From assembly GCA_946406115.1 (NCBI GenBank), contig OX291551.1:4774001-4838000 (forward strand): a stretch of DNA of 64,000 nt. The letters run 5' to 3'. Every line of letters starts with the position of its first letter. Within the stretch, counting starts at the first letter, position 1. This DNA is from Apoda limacodes (Eukaryota > Arthropoda > Insecta > Lepidoptera > Limacodidae). The position numbers were made by a program, and so were the translations under genes. The notes under the pieces were generated by a model. The model worked only from the letters and a program-made list of their open reading frames with translations. It ran no database searches and was not told the origin of the DNA. Positions 11,416 to 22,706 of the stretch are shown one piece after another.

Positions 11416-12084
11416 ATATAAAAATCAACACGTCTTATTTGGTAGGTATATAGGTGGTGTAGTATTAATATTTTTATTTTAATATATTAAACTTCTACTT
11501 GTACAATTTAGGAACAGACAAGCAACGACATGACAATCCTTTATAGGTACCTTGTAACCAACGCTAGCTACCCATTGGTTAAAAAAAAAACTAATTTTGG
11601 AATTAAAATTTGGTCATAAAGGGACTACATAGCTATTAAAAGCGCATTATAAAATGGCTTTTAGAATCCATCAGGAAACAATTACCATGTCATTATATAT
11701 TTTCTTTCCTTTATATGTGCCATTAGCTTAATGGAAAGATATATCTGTTTGTTTGTGGCATTGTTGTCAACGCATTTCCAAAATTAATTTCCAAACTGGC
11801 AATAATACCCCACGTCCATTTTTGCCGGTGGCGTTGTTTTCGGAGGTAATTGACGTCACTAACCTTCCATTATCAGCACTTTTTGTGACTTCAAAGTCAA
11901 TAGAATAATTGGTTATATCGAGTTATAAAGTTAAATGTTAACGGTTCTATAACAAAAACAGTTTTAAAATTTATGCTCAAATTTTATCAGGATTATATAT
12001 ATAGATAGTTCAGAAGAATTTAGGAGAATTTTGCAAGTGGAAGTCTGTGGTCTCTGACTACTGTGGCTACCTCCTACTCTCTAT

Positions 12085-12575
12085 CAATATTATAAATATA
12101 AAAGTTTGCGAGACTGTTAGTAACATACTTTTGTTACTCTTTCATGTTACAACTACTGAACCGATTGCGTTAAAACTTGGAATGTAGACATAGATAGACT
12201 GTTTGTATGTGACTAAATTAACACATAAGTTTACCCGCTGTTATAAAAGTCCTCGCAGGAATAAATGTAACCGAATTTCTTTAGCTACAACCACAGACTA
12301 CATAATAATATAAACAGACTATATAGTATTATACACATTCTATATTTTTTTTTTCTAAGCTGACAATGCAGTTTGCTGTTGCAGCCATTACTGCTTCACC
12401 GGGCATTTTGGGGCGAGACTCTGAGGGAGCCTCAGCCCATGTAGCGCCCAACGCTCAAGCCTCAGCTTGGGTTGTCGCTTTAACACATTCTATATAATCA
12501 AGGAGTTACCCTAGAAATTTCACGTTGAAAACCGAATTTAGCGTAGGCGAAGCCACAGGCAAAAGCAAATGTAAC
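12085..12575 (+). repeat. Lepidopteran interspersed repeat interrupted by a retroposon
   Basis: It starts atcaatattataaatataaa, continues through actgaaccgattgcgttaaa and an accgaattt segment, and ends near gcgtaggcgaagccacaggc. A 137-base insertion at 12346-12482 splits it. Confidence 0.65.
12346..12482 (-). mobile_element. Short retroposon with poly(A) tail and 13-base target duplication
   Basis: The insertion begins on the plus strand with a run of ten T, the complement of a poly(A) tail, and ends gggttgtcgcttta. It is flanked by acacattctatat at 12333-12345 and again at 12483-12495. The body is unusually GC-rich for the window. It is either a SINE or the 3' end of a non-LTR element; I do not recognise the family. 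Confidence 0.8.
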
Positions 12576-13879
12576 ATAACGAATGTATGTTATAAGTGAA
12601 ACTGTTGTTGGTTTATGAAATCTCGCATCCTAAGATCCCACATCGACTCACTTTGTCGCTTCTCCACTCAACATTACCTCTGCATTCAGTCAAATCTCGC
12701 GCGATTTGAAAAGAGATAGCTCTAACACAGTATCAAAGCTAGGTACATCCCTGGACCCACCATTTGTTACGTTCATAAGAGAGATGATATGAAATTGTTC
12801 ATAGTGATGATGATATAGTTATTTATTATTATGCTTGATAGCAAGTAAAATAATAAACTTGCATGTTAAAAAATAATTAAAAAAATACATACAAAAAGCA
12901 ATGCAACGAGCATTGCTATTACTTGACCAGCAGTAGTAGAGATGGTTGCATTACCAACTAAGAACCTAGGATCGATCTCCCTAGGAATTTCGTGATCTGC
13001 CGGATTTTACGATCGACTGCCGACATATACATAAGGTAATTAATACTATGATAGGCAGATACTAAGATGCAGGAGAATATTGAATTAGTTAATCCGAGAA
13101 GTTATGCTAATTTTACCTTTGTAATTATAACATGGGCATGAGAGGATGCCACTTTGAGGTGAAACTAGGTTTAATTAGATCTCCAACTTATTATGTAGAT
13201 CACTCTGAGGAAATTTAATAGTGAGAAGATGGAAATTGCTATTATCCCTAAATTAAGGAAGTGAGCTTACCGAGACTTTAATTCTTTTACTCTCTTAGAG
13301 ATGATGTTTCCTAGGTATGTGCACGGGTTTGTGACACTAATAAATTTACTTCAGTTTGATAGATTTCACAAACATACATTCAGACATTTGGATATTGGTT
13401 TTTTGAGTGACAAAAGTGACAAAAATAAGCTTAAATGAGTGACTAACAGTTTGTTACTAAATGATTACTAGAATTTTGATACCGACACCAACGAACGGAA
13501 GACATATGAAAAACTAATCGAATAAGTGATTATTTCGTTAATTATATCCAAAATAAAAAAAAAACACACTCATCTACGATATAACTTCGAACATCTTGGT
13601 CAACTCTTTGAAGTTAAACTTAAAAAAGTTATACTAGAAATAATAATTATAATAATAACAAAATATTTTTTCGCCATTTTGAAAAAAAGGGGTAAATTAT
13701 AATTTTTGGCGATAACTCGGCTCTCTGTCATAACACGAAAATTGCCATTACATATATATATATATATATTATAGCGTTTTTGAGTAAAGCTAATTACATC
13801 ACAGGCCTCTCTTTTTCAAAGTGTACCTACATAATATAGCTGAGTGTTTTATTTCTGCATTCCCTTTAAACAAAGCTGT

Positions 13880-14450
13880 TTGAAAAACGGTGTGAGATCT
13901 GGGAATTATAATTGACGGTAAAATGAGCATGAATATATTAAAAACAAGGCACTTAAATACCTCGGCTTCGTCACATGAATGGCTAATTCATTTTTTAAAC
14001 CCATATTCCTCAACAATATTGTACTTTGCATATGTTCGTTCCGTCTTAGAATACGGTAACTCTATTCGGTCACCTTTGTACAACATTTATAATGAGAGGA
14101 TAGAGAAAGTGCAGAACAAATTTATGAAAATACTTAATTCCAAAACGTAAACTGCTAGCTGTTCCGAAAATAATCTAATGTCTCTGGCGAGGGTTAACCT
14201 TGTTGGATATGACTTTATAATCTGACATTATTAATGGTCACTTGGACCGTCCGGAGCTGCTGGCAGATATAAAGTTCCGAACCCCTACGAGGCGCACGCG
14301 TCATTATTTCATCAACAGCTACATTATTCTAATCACGGCCAAAATTCAATTTTATCTTGATTGGTAAATACTTATAACATAATTTTTCACGAAGTAGTCC
14401 TATTCTACGGAACTAAACAAACTTTTAAATGTAATGTAATGTTTTATTAA
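13880..14450 (+). pseudogene. Non-LTR RT 3' end fragment
   Basis: 13923-14150 encodes STILYFAYVRSVLEYGN followed by ERIEKVQNKFMKIL, a conserved C-terminal RT block. After a stop, 14270-14420 gives FRTPTRRTRHYF, the usual next block. The rest of the RT is absent. An AT-rich trailer with a small poly(A)-like end follows to about 14560. Confidence 0.7.
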
Positions 14451-14739
14451 AATCTTACTAAATCTCGAGTAACGCTTCTTCTATGTATATTGATTCTTCT
14501 ATGTTTTTTTTTTATAGATAAAATTTATACATATTTATTGCTGTATTTGTATGTATACCTAAGGAAATAATACATTAATGCACCTTCAAATGTGCACAAT
14601 GTTAAACCACTGTTATGTGTAGGTATAAATGTTTAATGTTTAAGTAAGTCACAGGTATTTTTTGCATTGTCAAATAACCGAAACACGAAATCATTTAGGT
14701 AAACATGGTAAACAATTTTGATGTAATATCTTCTGTAGT

Positions 14740-15060
14740 TTATAAGCTGGTTGGTTTTCCAAATAAAATGGGTAAAAGACGTTCGAGTAACGACGCGTAC
14801 TTATGGCTAGACGACCTTTTTCGCAGGGAATCAGCCTAAGTACGCGAATATAAAATCCGCCGAGTAAGTACGTCAGATAACCAACGTTAGTTTGAAATTT
14901 TGTTCGTAGCCCGCCTCGACTCGCTGTGTGTCACGCCTGCGAGCCGCGAGCCGTCATTTTATTGTGGAAGGCTACCGTAGCAGAGATAGTTTGTCGCGTC
15001 TCGTGTGTTGTTTAGGTTCTTACACATAGATAATTTCGGTTTAAAGTAATGTACGTGTTC
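14740..15060 (+). promoter_or_regulatory. CpG-rich patch with TATA box; possible promoter or LTR remnant
   Basis: This patch is richer in GC and CpG than its surroundings. It contains TATAAAA at about 14849 and a GC-rich leader-like run (gcctgcgagccgcgagccgt). No downstream reading frame is found. It could be a host promoter with an unseen gene, or an old LTR. A second CpG-rich patch lies at 15545-15650. Confidence 0.25.
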
Positions 15061-15759
15061 ATAGATATTTATTAAATTATTAAAATCACTCTTAATTGTT
15101 ATCCAAAACATCGAATAAAATAAGTCCTACAAAAAACAACGCTTCCTCTATTGACAACATAATGAGCTTGTGACACGTGTGTGTACCGCGAGCCGAGTGA
15201 CTTTGTCGTACTTTTCGCACGACTGTCAAAAGTTTCTTTATTAAATTTTTTTTGGGTATTTTACTTAATATCTTTGTGATATGGGGCAACACTTTTGAAA
15301 CTCTTAAACCGATTTTGTTTGTTTTTACTTTTTATACTTTGAACCGAAGTAGTTTATTCTTTTTGTTAAATGAAGTGCAGTTAACCCTTTTGGGATATAA
15401 AGAATCTGAAAAATGACATATTTAGTTATTAATAAAAGAGCTTATAAACAGTTCCTAAACATACTGAAACTTACAAAAGTAGTACATAGAAGGTTGAGTT
15501 TGTTTTTCCAGAGATGATAAAATCTTGATTCTAAGTAATCTCAGAAAGAAAAAGTTCGTAGCGCGCTTGTTCGTTATTTACGACTGAAGAATTCACAGAA
15601 CAACTTTCCTGCCGTTGCCGCGGCTGCCGTCTGCCACAATATGGCTTCAGACACAAACTTTTTACGACGAAATTATGATTCACATATTATTGTAACATAT
15701 ATAACATTTATTCCTGGCTTGCTCTTGAAGTATAAGTGTTTGCACTATTATTATGAATA

Positions 15760-15905
15760 TAAACAAATATTTTTTCATAGCAAAGATGCAGTTTAAAGAT
15801 TAACCTGAAGCCAGGACTTTCAAATGAACAGTTTCAAGAGTTTTGTCTAATATATTAGATAAAACACCCTAAAAATCAAATTCAGCATCTTTGCTTTAAA
15901 AATGT
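15760..15905 (-). repeat. Truncated copy of the tRNA-containing repeat
   Basis: catagcaaagatgcagttta is followed by aaagattaacctgaagccag / gacttt, which is the complement of the 3' end of the tRNA-like segment in the copy at 45785. A closing inverted repeat (cagcatctttgcttt) stands at 15884-15898. Only the T-arm side of the tRNA-like part is left. Confidence 0.6.
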
Positions 15906-16134
15906 TTTCTATATATAAATGGAAATTAATCGCAAAAATGTATGTAAGCGCATAACTTCTGAACGACTGAACCGAATTGGATAAGTCTTATTTTGATGTT
16001 TTCGTTATTACAAGGTTTGTATGAAAGAAAATAACCGGTCAAGTGCGAGTCGGACTCGAGCACTAAAAATAAATTCCGAACGTCTGAATCAAATTGGATA
16101 ATTATCACACTTTGGAAGCGAAATGGTAGCTTAC

Positions 16135-16345
16135 AGTTCGGTTTCAGAGAAACTTCCTCCCGCGAACGCTTGGGTTGTGAAATGAGCTCGTTGCTAAGGT
16201 TTTCTCAAAGGACTTCAAGAAAGAAGTTATTAGATTTCTGATGGGTCGGCAATGCGCGAGTGATACACCTGGTGTTGCAAGCTTCCATAGGCTACGGTGA
16301 CAGCTTACAATCAGGTGGACCGTAAGATTGTTTGCCACCTTTGTG
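16135..16345 (+). repeat. Jockey-like 3' end fragment
   Basis: It runs from gtttcagagaaacttcctcc (RNFLP block) to the tail ataggctacggtgacagctt and acaatcaggtggaccgtaag. Plus orientation. No intact frame remains. Confidence 0.7.
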
Positions 16346-16699
16346 GTATAAAAAAAAAGACAGTTATCATAATTCTTATGTTATCACAATATTTTGAGTT
16401 CTTTACAAGCCCATTTGAATGATTATCCTTAAGGTCAATTAAAAATATTTAAAAAATATTAAATATGTAGTGAACTGTGATAGTAAACATAAACATATTA
16501 GGCCATGCAACAGTTTTCCAAGAGCTGACTGTTGCAAACTTATGGTTAATTGTGACTTATTGCTATACTTCTTATTGTTTTTAAGTTGATCAGTTTCTGA
16601 CTAAATAAATCTTAATAGACTGACAGACGGATAAAGGTGCTATTTGTTTTTTATTCCAAGGGTAAGAAAGCTTTTATTCGTACTCGGTACGAACGATAG

Positions 16700-16825
16700 T
16701 CTTTATACTACCTGAAAGTCCCTTACATTGTAAGTGCTCTACCACTGAGCTACCGAGGCACAAGTCTGACCGATGAAAATCTATGAAAGTATTTATTTAT
16801 ATTGGTGGTATTATTAATTTATTTT
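16700..16825 (-). repeat. Copy of the tRNA-containing repeat, 3' half lost
   Basis: Minus strand 16759-16712 reads gcctcggtagctcagtggta / gagcacttacaatgtaaggg: an acceptor 5' strand, a full D-arm with the A box and the start of an anticodon arm, then unrelated sequence. Upstream on the minus strand, cagacttgtgcctcgg and the outer aatataaataaatactttca match the copy at 45785. A deletion has removed the DNA between them. Confidence 0.65.
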
Positions 16826-17454
16826 TGGTTTTAATTTTATCAAGATTACGTGTTTTATTTATCTAAGCAATAGATAAAACTATCCGTGGTACACATATTT
16901 CTTTATTTATAATAGGTAATGGCATTAAAATTATTTTTGATATGTTTTCACTTGAGAAAGAATCAAACCCAACGCCTTAGCTAACACTGCTATGACCAAA
17001 GTGTCATCCGCTAATCCGTTCGCGGACAACCCAGGTCTCACTGTAAGGGCCTAAGGATTCTGATTTTACCATTTGGCTATGATATGGACCGTATGCTTGT
17101 TTGGCTCCTTATAAATATAAAAAAAATACTGTATTGTGCAAACCACTGTACGAGTACTTAGCAGTCAGCTGGCGTCATTCGGGTCGACTCGTTCACATGC
17201 CTATTTGAATTACAAACATAAGATATCGACCGGAAAAATGGCAATACGTGCATTTTATGCCAAATGCAGTGTACAAATTTAAACTTGGTTATTCCTACGG
17301 AAAGTCCTTGATAAATTGTAAAGAAGTTTACTTGGTTTTGAGTTTTGGTTATGCTCTATGCGCTAATTCAAATCACACCACATTTGACGATTTTGAGTAA
17401 CTTGACGTTTTGTCCCGTCCCAAGCGTAGGTCGTCTTCGTGCCTTTATTTTAAA

Positions 17455-17745
17455 CTAGTCTTTGCCAGCGGCTCCGCTCGACCTCAATTCGGTTATTTGA
17501 TTAATAAGTTATGCCAATGAATTGATATAGCATGCTATAGGTGCAGCAATAGTTCGTTTAACTCTGTTATAGTTATTCCCGCGAATTTAATTTTTAGGGA
17601 TAAAAAGTAGCCTATATGCTGTTCCACAACCTAACCTGTATGCCAAGTTTTATCCCGATCCGTGCAGTGGTTGAAGGGTGATTTAGTAACAAACATCCAT
17701 AGACATACAAACTTTCACATTAATAATATTAGTGGGATTCGCATA
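17455..17745 (-). repeat. Lepidopteran interspersed repeat, minus orientation
   Basis: Begins aaactagtctttgccagcgg and ends ttcacattaataatattagt. It contains a typical gttattcccgcgaattt segment and gatccgtgcagtggttgaag. Confidence 0.7.
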
Positions 17746-18060
17746 AAATCGTTACTCGGGGGGTTTTGGGGTCACTTATCACTAATATGATCTTCAAAAA
17801 GGTCCTCAATGTATTTTTTTGAATTCACCACAAAAATTACAAATTATATGTTATTACGGTGAATTTCTCGACAATTTTAGTTTTAAAATGACTGCTACTG
17901 TAGATGGTGGCGACATCTAACAGTTGTCAAAGTCTATGTATGTCTACTTATTATAACGCTAAAAATATAAAAAAAAAATTAAGGTGTATCCGAATTTCTT
18001 TTTTCTTAAAGTTTATATTTTTTTAAAACGTTATTTATCATGATCGCAAACAACATCTTC

Positions 18061-18156
18061 ATCCAAAAAATGCCAGTGAATTATTTTTAAATTAATTTAA
18101 TGTATGAAATCAACAAAATCTTAAGTAATTGAATATTTCACTGGCATTTTATGGAT
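18061..18156. mobile_element. 96-base MITE-like hairpin
   Basis: atccaaaaaatgccagtgaa at the left end pairs with ttcactggcattttatggat at the right end, with few mismatches over about 25 bases. The interior is AT-rich with no coding content. Confidence 0.6.
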
Positions 18157-18904
18157 CAATATGCATTTTGAGAAAATGATATATAGGTAGTCTCAACTTC
18201 TCTAATAGGGCCTCCCCCCAAACACGACGCTGACGTCCCCGGGTTCGTCGGCAAACGCACGGACCTGCCTCGTATACGAGGTATACGATATAGGAGGCTG
18301 CAACAGCCAACTGCATAGTCAGACAGAAAAAAAAAAATATATAGCTATATATGATAATAACGCATTTTAAGCTACAAAATGTTTATAGTTATGGATATTT
18401 AGTGCACCGATTGTTGTATCGGAAAATGTGATTTGGATTCACATTAACATCATAATAGGTATATACATAAACCCAAACTCAAATCAAACTTTAATCAAGT
18501 AAGTTTCTTAGAACACTTTTGAATCGTCAATACAATGTAAACAATGTTTATTTCTGCCAAAAAGAGCTGGCAAAAAGTTACATCTAAAGTAGCAATACAA
18601 TACTTTGATAATTAGCTAAAGAGTATGCAATATGTACCAATACAATAGGTAATAAAAAATAAGTAAGTAAGCTACCAAAAACAATGTCAAACATGTCAAT
18701 TTTTTTTTGTTTTTATGCAGCATAGGGGACATAGGGGGGCTCATCATGTGAATGTCAAATATCGGTAATCGAGTGGAGGAATTTAGATATTTAAGAGAAT
18801 TCCGATATTTAATAGTACTAGTGGCATTAGCGCCATCATAATTATATTTTTGCACAATCTTATGCACATACATATATTTACATATACTTAAAATTATCCA
18901 TACT

Positions 18905-19120
18905 ATCCATGAATATAATATAATAAATATTATAAATGCGAAAGTAAATCTGTCTGTTACCTTTTCACGGTGAAACCACTGTACGATCAAGATGAAATTT
19001 GGCATGCAGATAGTGTTGAGTCCCGGAAAAGGACATAAGCTACTTAAAAACGTCAAGTATTATTCGTTTAGTAATTGAGGAGTTGCCGTTAAAATCCTAC
19101 ACCGATGACCGAATACTAAG
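18905..19120 (+). repeat. Lepidopteran interspersed repeat
   Basis: aataaatattataaatgcga is followed by a ctgtctgttaccttttcac segment, a ccactgtacgatcaagatga segment and agtcccggaaaaggacataa. The 146-codon frame on the opposite strand (18616-19056) lies mostly in this repeat and is not a gene. Confidence 0.7.
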
Positions 19121-20020
19121 AATACAAAGAAGTTTGCAAGAGCAGACCAGCCTCCATAGCGGCACCCGTTCACAAGTATGACACATGAATCAGCCATCCA
19201 TGGCTCAACGTAACGACCCGACGCACATGCCACCACCGCAGAGACTTTGAGAGAGCATGACACACTCAAGCAACTCCAATAAAACTTCGATTGTATAATT
19301 TACAATGTGAACAAAATATAAATGTGATTCATATTGAGATTTACACACACAAGTTTACATTTAACATTACAGGGCGAACACACGTACTCTGAACTTAAAA
19401 CTGATTTATATTAAAACACGGTGTATCAAAATTGATACTACTAGAAAAAATATACATATATGTATAAACTTACATACGTACAAGTATAATAATATAATAA
19501 ATATAATATTAATAACCCGCTGCAAACCACTATCATCTATCTATCAGAGGGCGCATCACACAAACGTGCACACATACCCATATGCATACACATACTCACA
19601 GACGTTGTATATCATGACGTAGCCCAGCTGCCACACGACAGTCCGGCAACAAATGCACACCATTTAACGTACTGTCACTTCGGAAATAAGACTAAGGGAA
19701 GAAGAAGTGACAAGAAACTTCCCGGGTGTACAACTGTTACCATCAATCACGCAGGAACCAGGCCAACCGAATACACAAAATCTATGCAAATATGTGCAAA
19801 CACACATACATGTACACGTCTATGCGCCACACCCACCCCCCCATCCAGAACCCCCCCAACACCAAGCAGGTTCATATTAAAATGAAACCTTGAAAGTATT
19901 ATCTAAGTCTATTTATTTTGCTCTATTGTTATTTATCTATTATTTTAGTTCAAGATCATCCTTAAGACAAGTTTTTAAAGAAGTTGACATATTTACTATG
20001 CCGTGTTAATATATAATAGC
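19121..20020. other. No gene seen
   Basis: AT-rich DNA with a stretch rich in cacaca, cataca and ccc runs (19550-19870). No protein motif, RNA gene or inverted repeat that I can support. Confidence 0.5.
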
Positions 20021-20027
20021 AAATATT

Positions 20028-20252
20028 ATGTGTACACGTAAAAACTCACACAAATTTGTTAAAAATAGTGATGTTCACAATTTCCGCACAAGATCAAGAG
20101 AAAAACTTGTTATTCCAAAAACACGGTTGTCAAAAACAAGTAAATCTTTTATGATGAATTGTGTCAAGTTATATAATCATCTGCCAAAAGAATTGAAAGA
20201 TTTATCTGAAACTATATTTAAAAAATCACTAAAAAGGAAAAGTTATTGAAAA
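20028..20252 (+). pseudogene. Non-LTR retrotransposon C-terminal fragment
   Basis: The frame contains FRTRSREKLVIPKTRLSKTS, then CVKLYNHLPKEL and KKSLKRKSY. This has the layout (N-T/R-R basic motif, then a kLYNkLP block near the end) of the C-terminus of several non-LTR RT families. No RT core is present. Confidence 0.55.
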
Positions 20253-20264
20253 AGGATATTACAG

Positions 20265-20497
20265 CGTATGCGAATTTTTGGCAGATAATATACGTGAATC
20301 CCATTGAGAACGTGTGGGATGAACTGAAGAGGGTTCGTTCTAGAAATCCTGCTCTTTTAAGTGTGAATAAGCTGAAATCGGCTTTGATATAGGAGTGGGA
20401 AGGTAGCCTGCAATGATCGATTCAGAAGCTGATTAGGTCAATGAAAAACCGTTTTCGAGTAGTTATTAGGGCGAGAGGAGGGAACACAAAATATTGA
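20265..20497 (+). pseudogene. Tc1/mariner transposase C-terminal relic
   Basis: The frame gives NPIENVWDELKRVRSRNPA, the block holding the last catalytic acidic residue of Tc1-type transposases, then SVNKLKSALI, QKLIRSMKNRFRVVIRARGG and NTKY before a stop. Two stops interrupt the frame, and the DNA-binding and first catalytic regions are missing. Confidence 0.8.
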
Positions 20498-21754
20498 AAA
20501 CTTTTACAAATTTTTTTTAACAAATTTTTGTTGTCTTCTTTATTTATTATTTTTCCATATTCCTTATGTTTTCCTAACTCCTTTACTTAATCCGTGATAG
20601 CTCCTTAAATACTGGTGTGATTTAAATGAATTTGGTTACAATTTAAAGTTAACAGTTTAACCTTCAAAATGGTACCATTTTTATAATTCTTTACTAGTTA
20701 TTAAGTACTCAAGATCGCGCGGAGTCAATTCCAAGTAAGTAATTCCATAGTTTTGCTCGCGAGTGTAGTTTCAGATAATATTTAATTTGATTATTTTATT
20801 ACATACTGACAAACTTAATTAATAAATGGCATTATATAGTATTTTAAAATTGACAATGCCGAGCTTCAGCTATGAATATTCTAATGTTATGAATATCTGT
20901 TCCAGATTTATAATATCAAACTCTGACCATGCTTCTGCACAGCTGAAAAATCCATTATAAAAATTTGTTAGTTATTTAATGACAACGCCACTTTACAACA
21001 GCTAAGTATTAATCATTGTATATGATGTATAATAATGATATCCATAAGTGAGTATACTACTTGTGTGTATATGAGCTGGATAACTGAAATCATTCTGTGA
21101 CTGTTAAAGTATTATAATATTGTCAAGAAATATTAACTAAATAATAACATTATTTAGTTACCTGGGTTAAGTAATAAACGAAACTAGAGTATCTAAGTAA
21201 TATGTTACACCCACTAAACGACCGTTGTCTTTCACCTAACTACTCTCACATGTAATCCAAGCTTTAATCATATTAATCCCAGGACTTTGTTGTTTCAAAT
21301 TAGTTTTGGGTGCTTATATCCTCTTTGTAAATAGGTTTCATAATTAGGCTTGGTATCATTTAGATGTGTGTATTTGGGAACATAAGAATATTGTAGCGGT
21401 TCACGCTTTCATGTAAAAACAAAAATTTCGCAGTCAGCCTACATAATTTTATAATATGCTGTAAATTTGTGGTCAGCCCACATAATTGATTATAGAACTC
21501 TGTAAAACTCTGTGGGCTGACTACGAACTTTTGTCCATTCTCACACGGATTAATTCACGTTGCGTATAGATGGCTAACACAAAATGGCTGTAAAGGTTTT
21601 TTAACAGTAGGAGGTCTTATATTTTAAATAAGCAACAATAAGCAATAATAATTTCGATTATTTAAAAATGTTACTGAAAACCTAAATTGACACTTAAGTG
21701 GCCAGCTCAACAACGTATGCCGATTTGCACTGAGCAAACGAGGTGAAACATGGC

Positions 21755-22706
21755 TAGGGCCTGATTGTCGTGCTAATAGAGATAATCTCGAATTCGAGAT
21801 ATGTTTGATTTACTCATGGCTTGTTAATCGCGGTAACTAGGAAAGTCGAAAAAACATGGCGGATATAGTTTGCAAATAGTTTTTCGTACACATACTCAAA
21901 ACCTCTCTTTAGGCTTTCATGCCACTTTCCGTGCGACATCCCATCTCTACTGCTGCAGACCACTCTTTGCATGTCGACCGCTAGACGACATTTGCCTAAA
22001 GCGAGGTTCTAAGGAAACAAAAAACTATTTGCAAACGATATCCGCCATGTTTTTTCGGGTCATTCCCACTAGTACACCCGATTAGTTCAACCGTTAAAAA
22101 AATAAATTAAATAAATTCCCATTAGGGAATTTTTAGTTGCAGTAGTTCAATTATGAATAATTTTTTTAAGAGTCGAACTACTGGGACAATCTAGTATAAA
22201 AGATGAAATTTATATATTTGTACTTAATCTTATTTATTTAAGTTAACAATTTATAAATTTTTGCTGAAATAAAACAAAAAATTAAACACCTGTTTATTTA
22301 AAAACGAAAATCATTAAAACCTCATTGGTCAGTTACGTAGTACCACAAGAATTGTTTATTAAAGTTATTATACAATGTCATTTAATAAAAAAAAGTATGT
22401 CATTTTATTGAAAGAAGTGAAATATTTAAAATGCATTACCAAAAAAAATACTATTTTGGATGACAGCTGTCAAACTAAAAGGGCTATATCTCCGTAACTA
22501 TTGATCGTAGGCTAGTAGTTTCTTTACAGAACTGATAGATCTCATCAAGAGCTTTATTTCAAATGAGAGCTGTCAAATTATAAAGGACTATATCGCCGTA
22601 ACTATAGATGGTAGGCTAGTAGTTTCTTCAAGGAAATGATAGATCTCATCAAGAGCTTTATTTCAGATGACAGCTGAGTATTGACCAATGAGATTTTAAT
22701 GATTTT
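21755..22706. repeat. Half copy of the fold-back element
   Basis: 21755-21860 matches 23655-23780 (a gggcctgatt segment, agagataatctcgaattcga, gcttgttaatcgcggtaact). Then comes the core TIR element, and then one arm (22060-22706) matching 24798-25350. Inside it, 22459-22560 and 22561-22670 are a diverged tandem duplication of about 100 bases. The central palindrome has this segment only once per arm. Confidence 0.7.
21851..22061 (-). mobile_element. Core inverted-repeat element (left copy)
   Basis: catggcggatatagtttgca at the left end pairs with tgcaaacgatatccgccatg at the right end. Partial inner symmetry continues (aacctctctttaggc against gcctaaagcgaggtt). The site at 23770-23785 reads gtcgaaaaaacgggtcattc without the element and so shows the empty state. 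The 71-codon frame inside is a by-product of the near-palindrome. It lies inverted relative to the copy at 24587. Confidence 0.65.

Noticed and set aside
18616..19056. 146-codon frame on the minus strand with hydrophobic segments
   Set aside because: It overlaps a dispersed repeat (18905-19120), has no splice or homology support, and hydrophobic runs are expected from AT-rich DNA.
21870..22085. 71-codon frame, identical at 24560-24775 on the other strand
   Set aside because: It lies wholly inside the core inverted-repeat element; identity follows from element copying and there is no protein motif.
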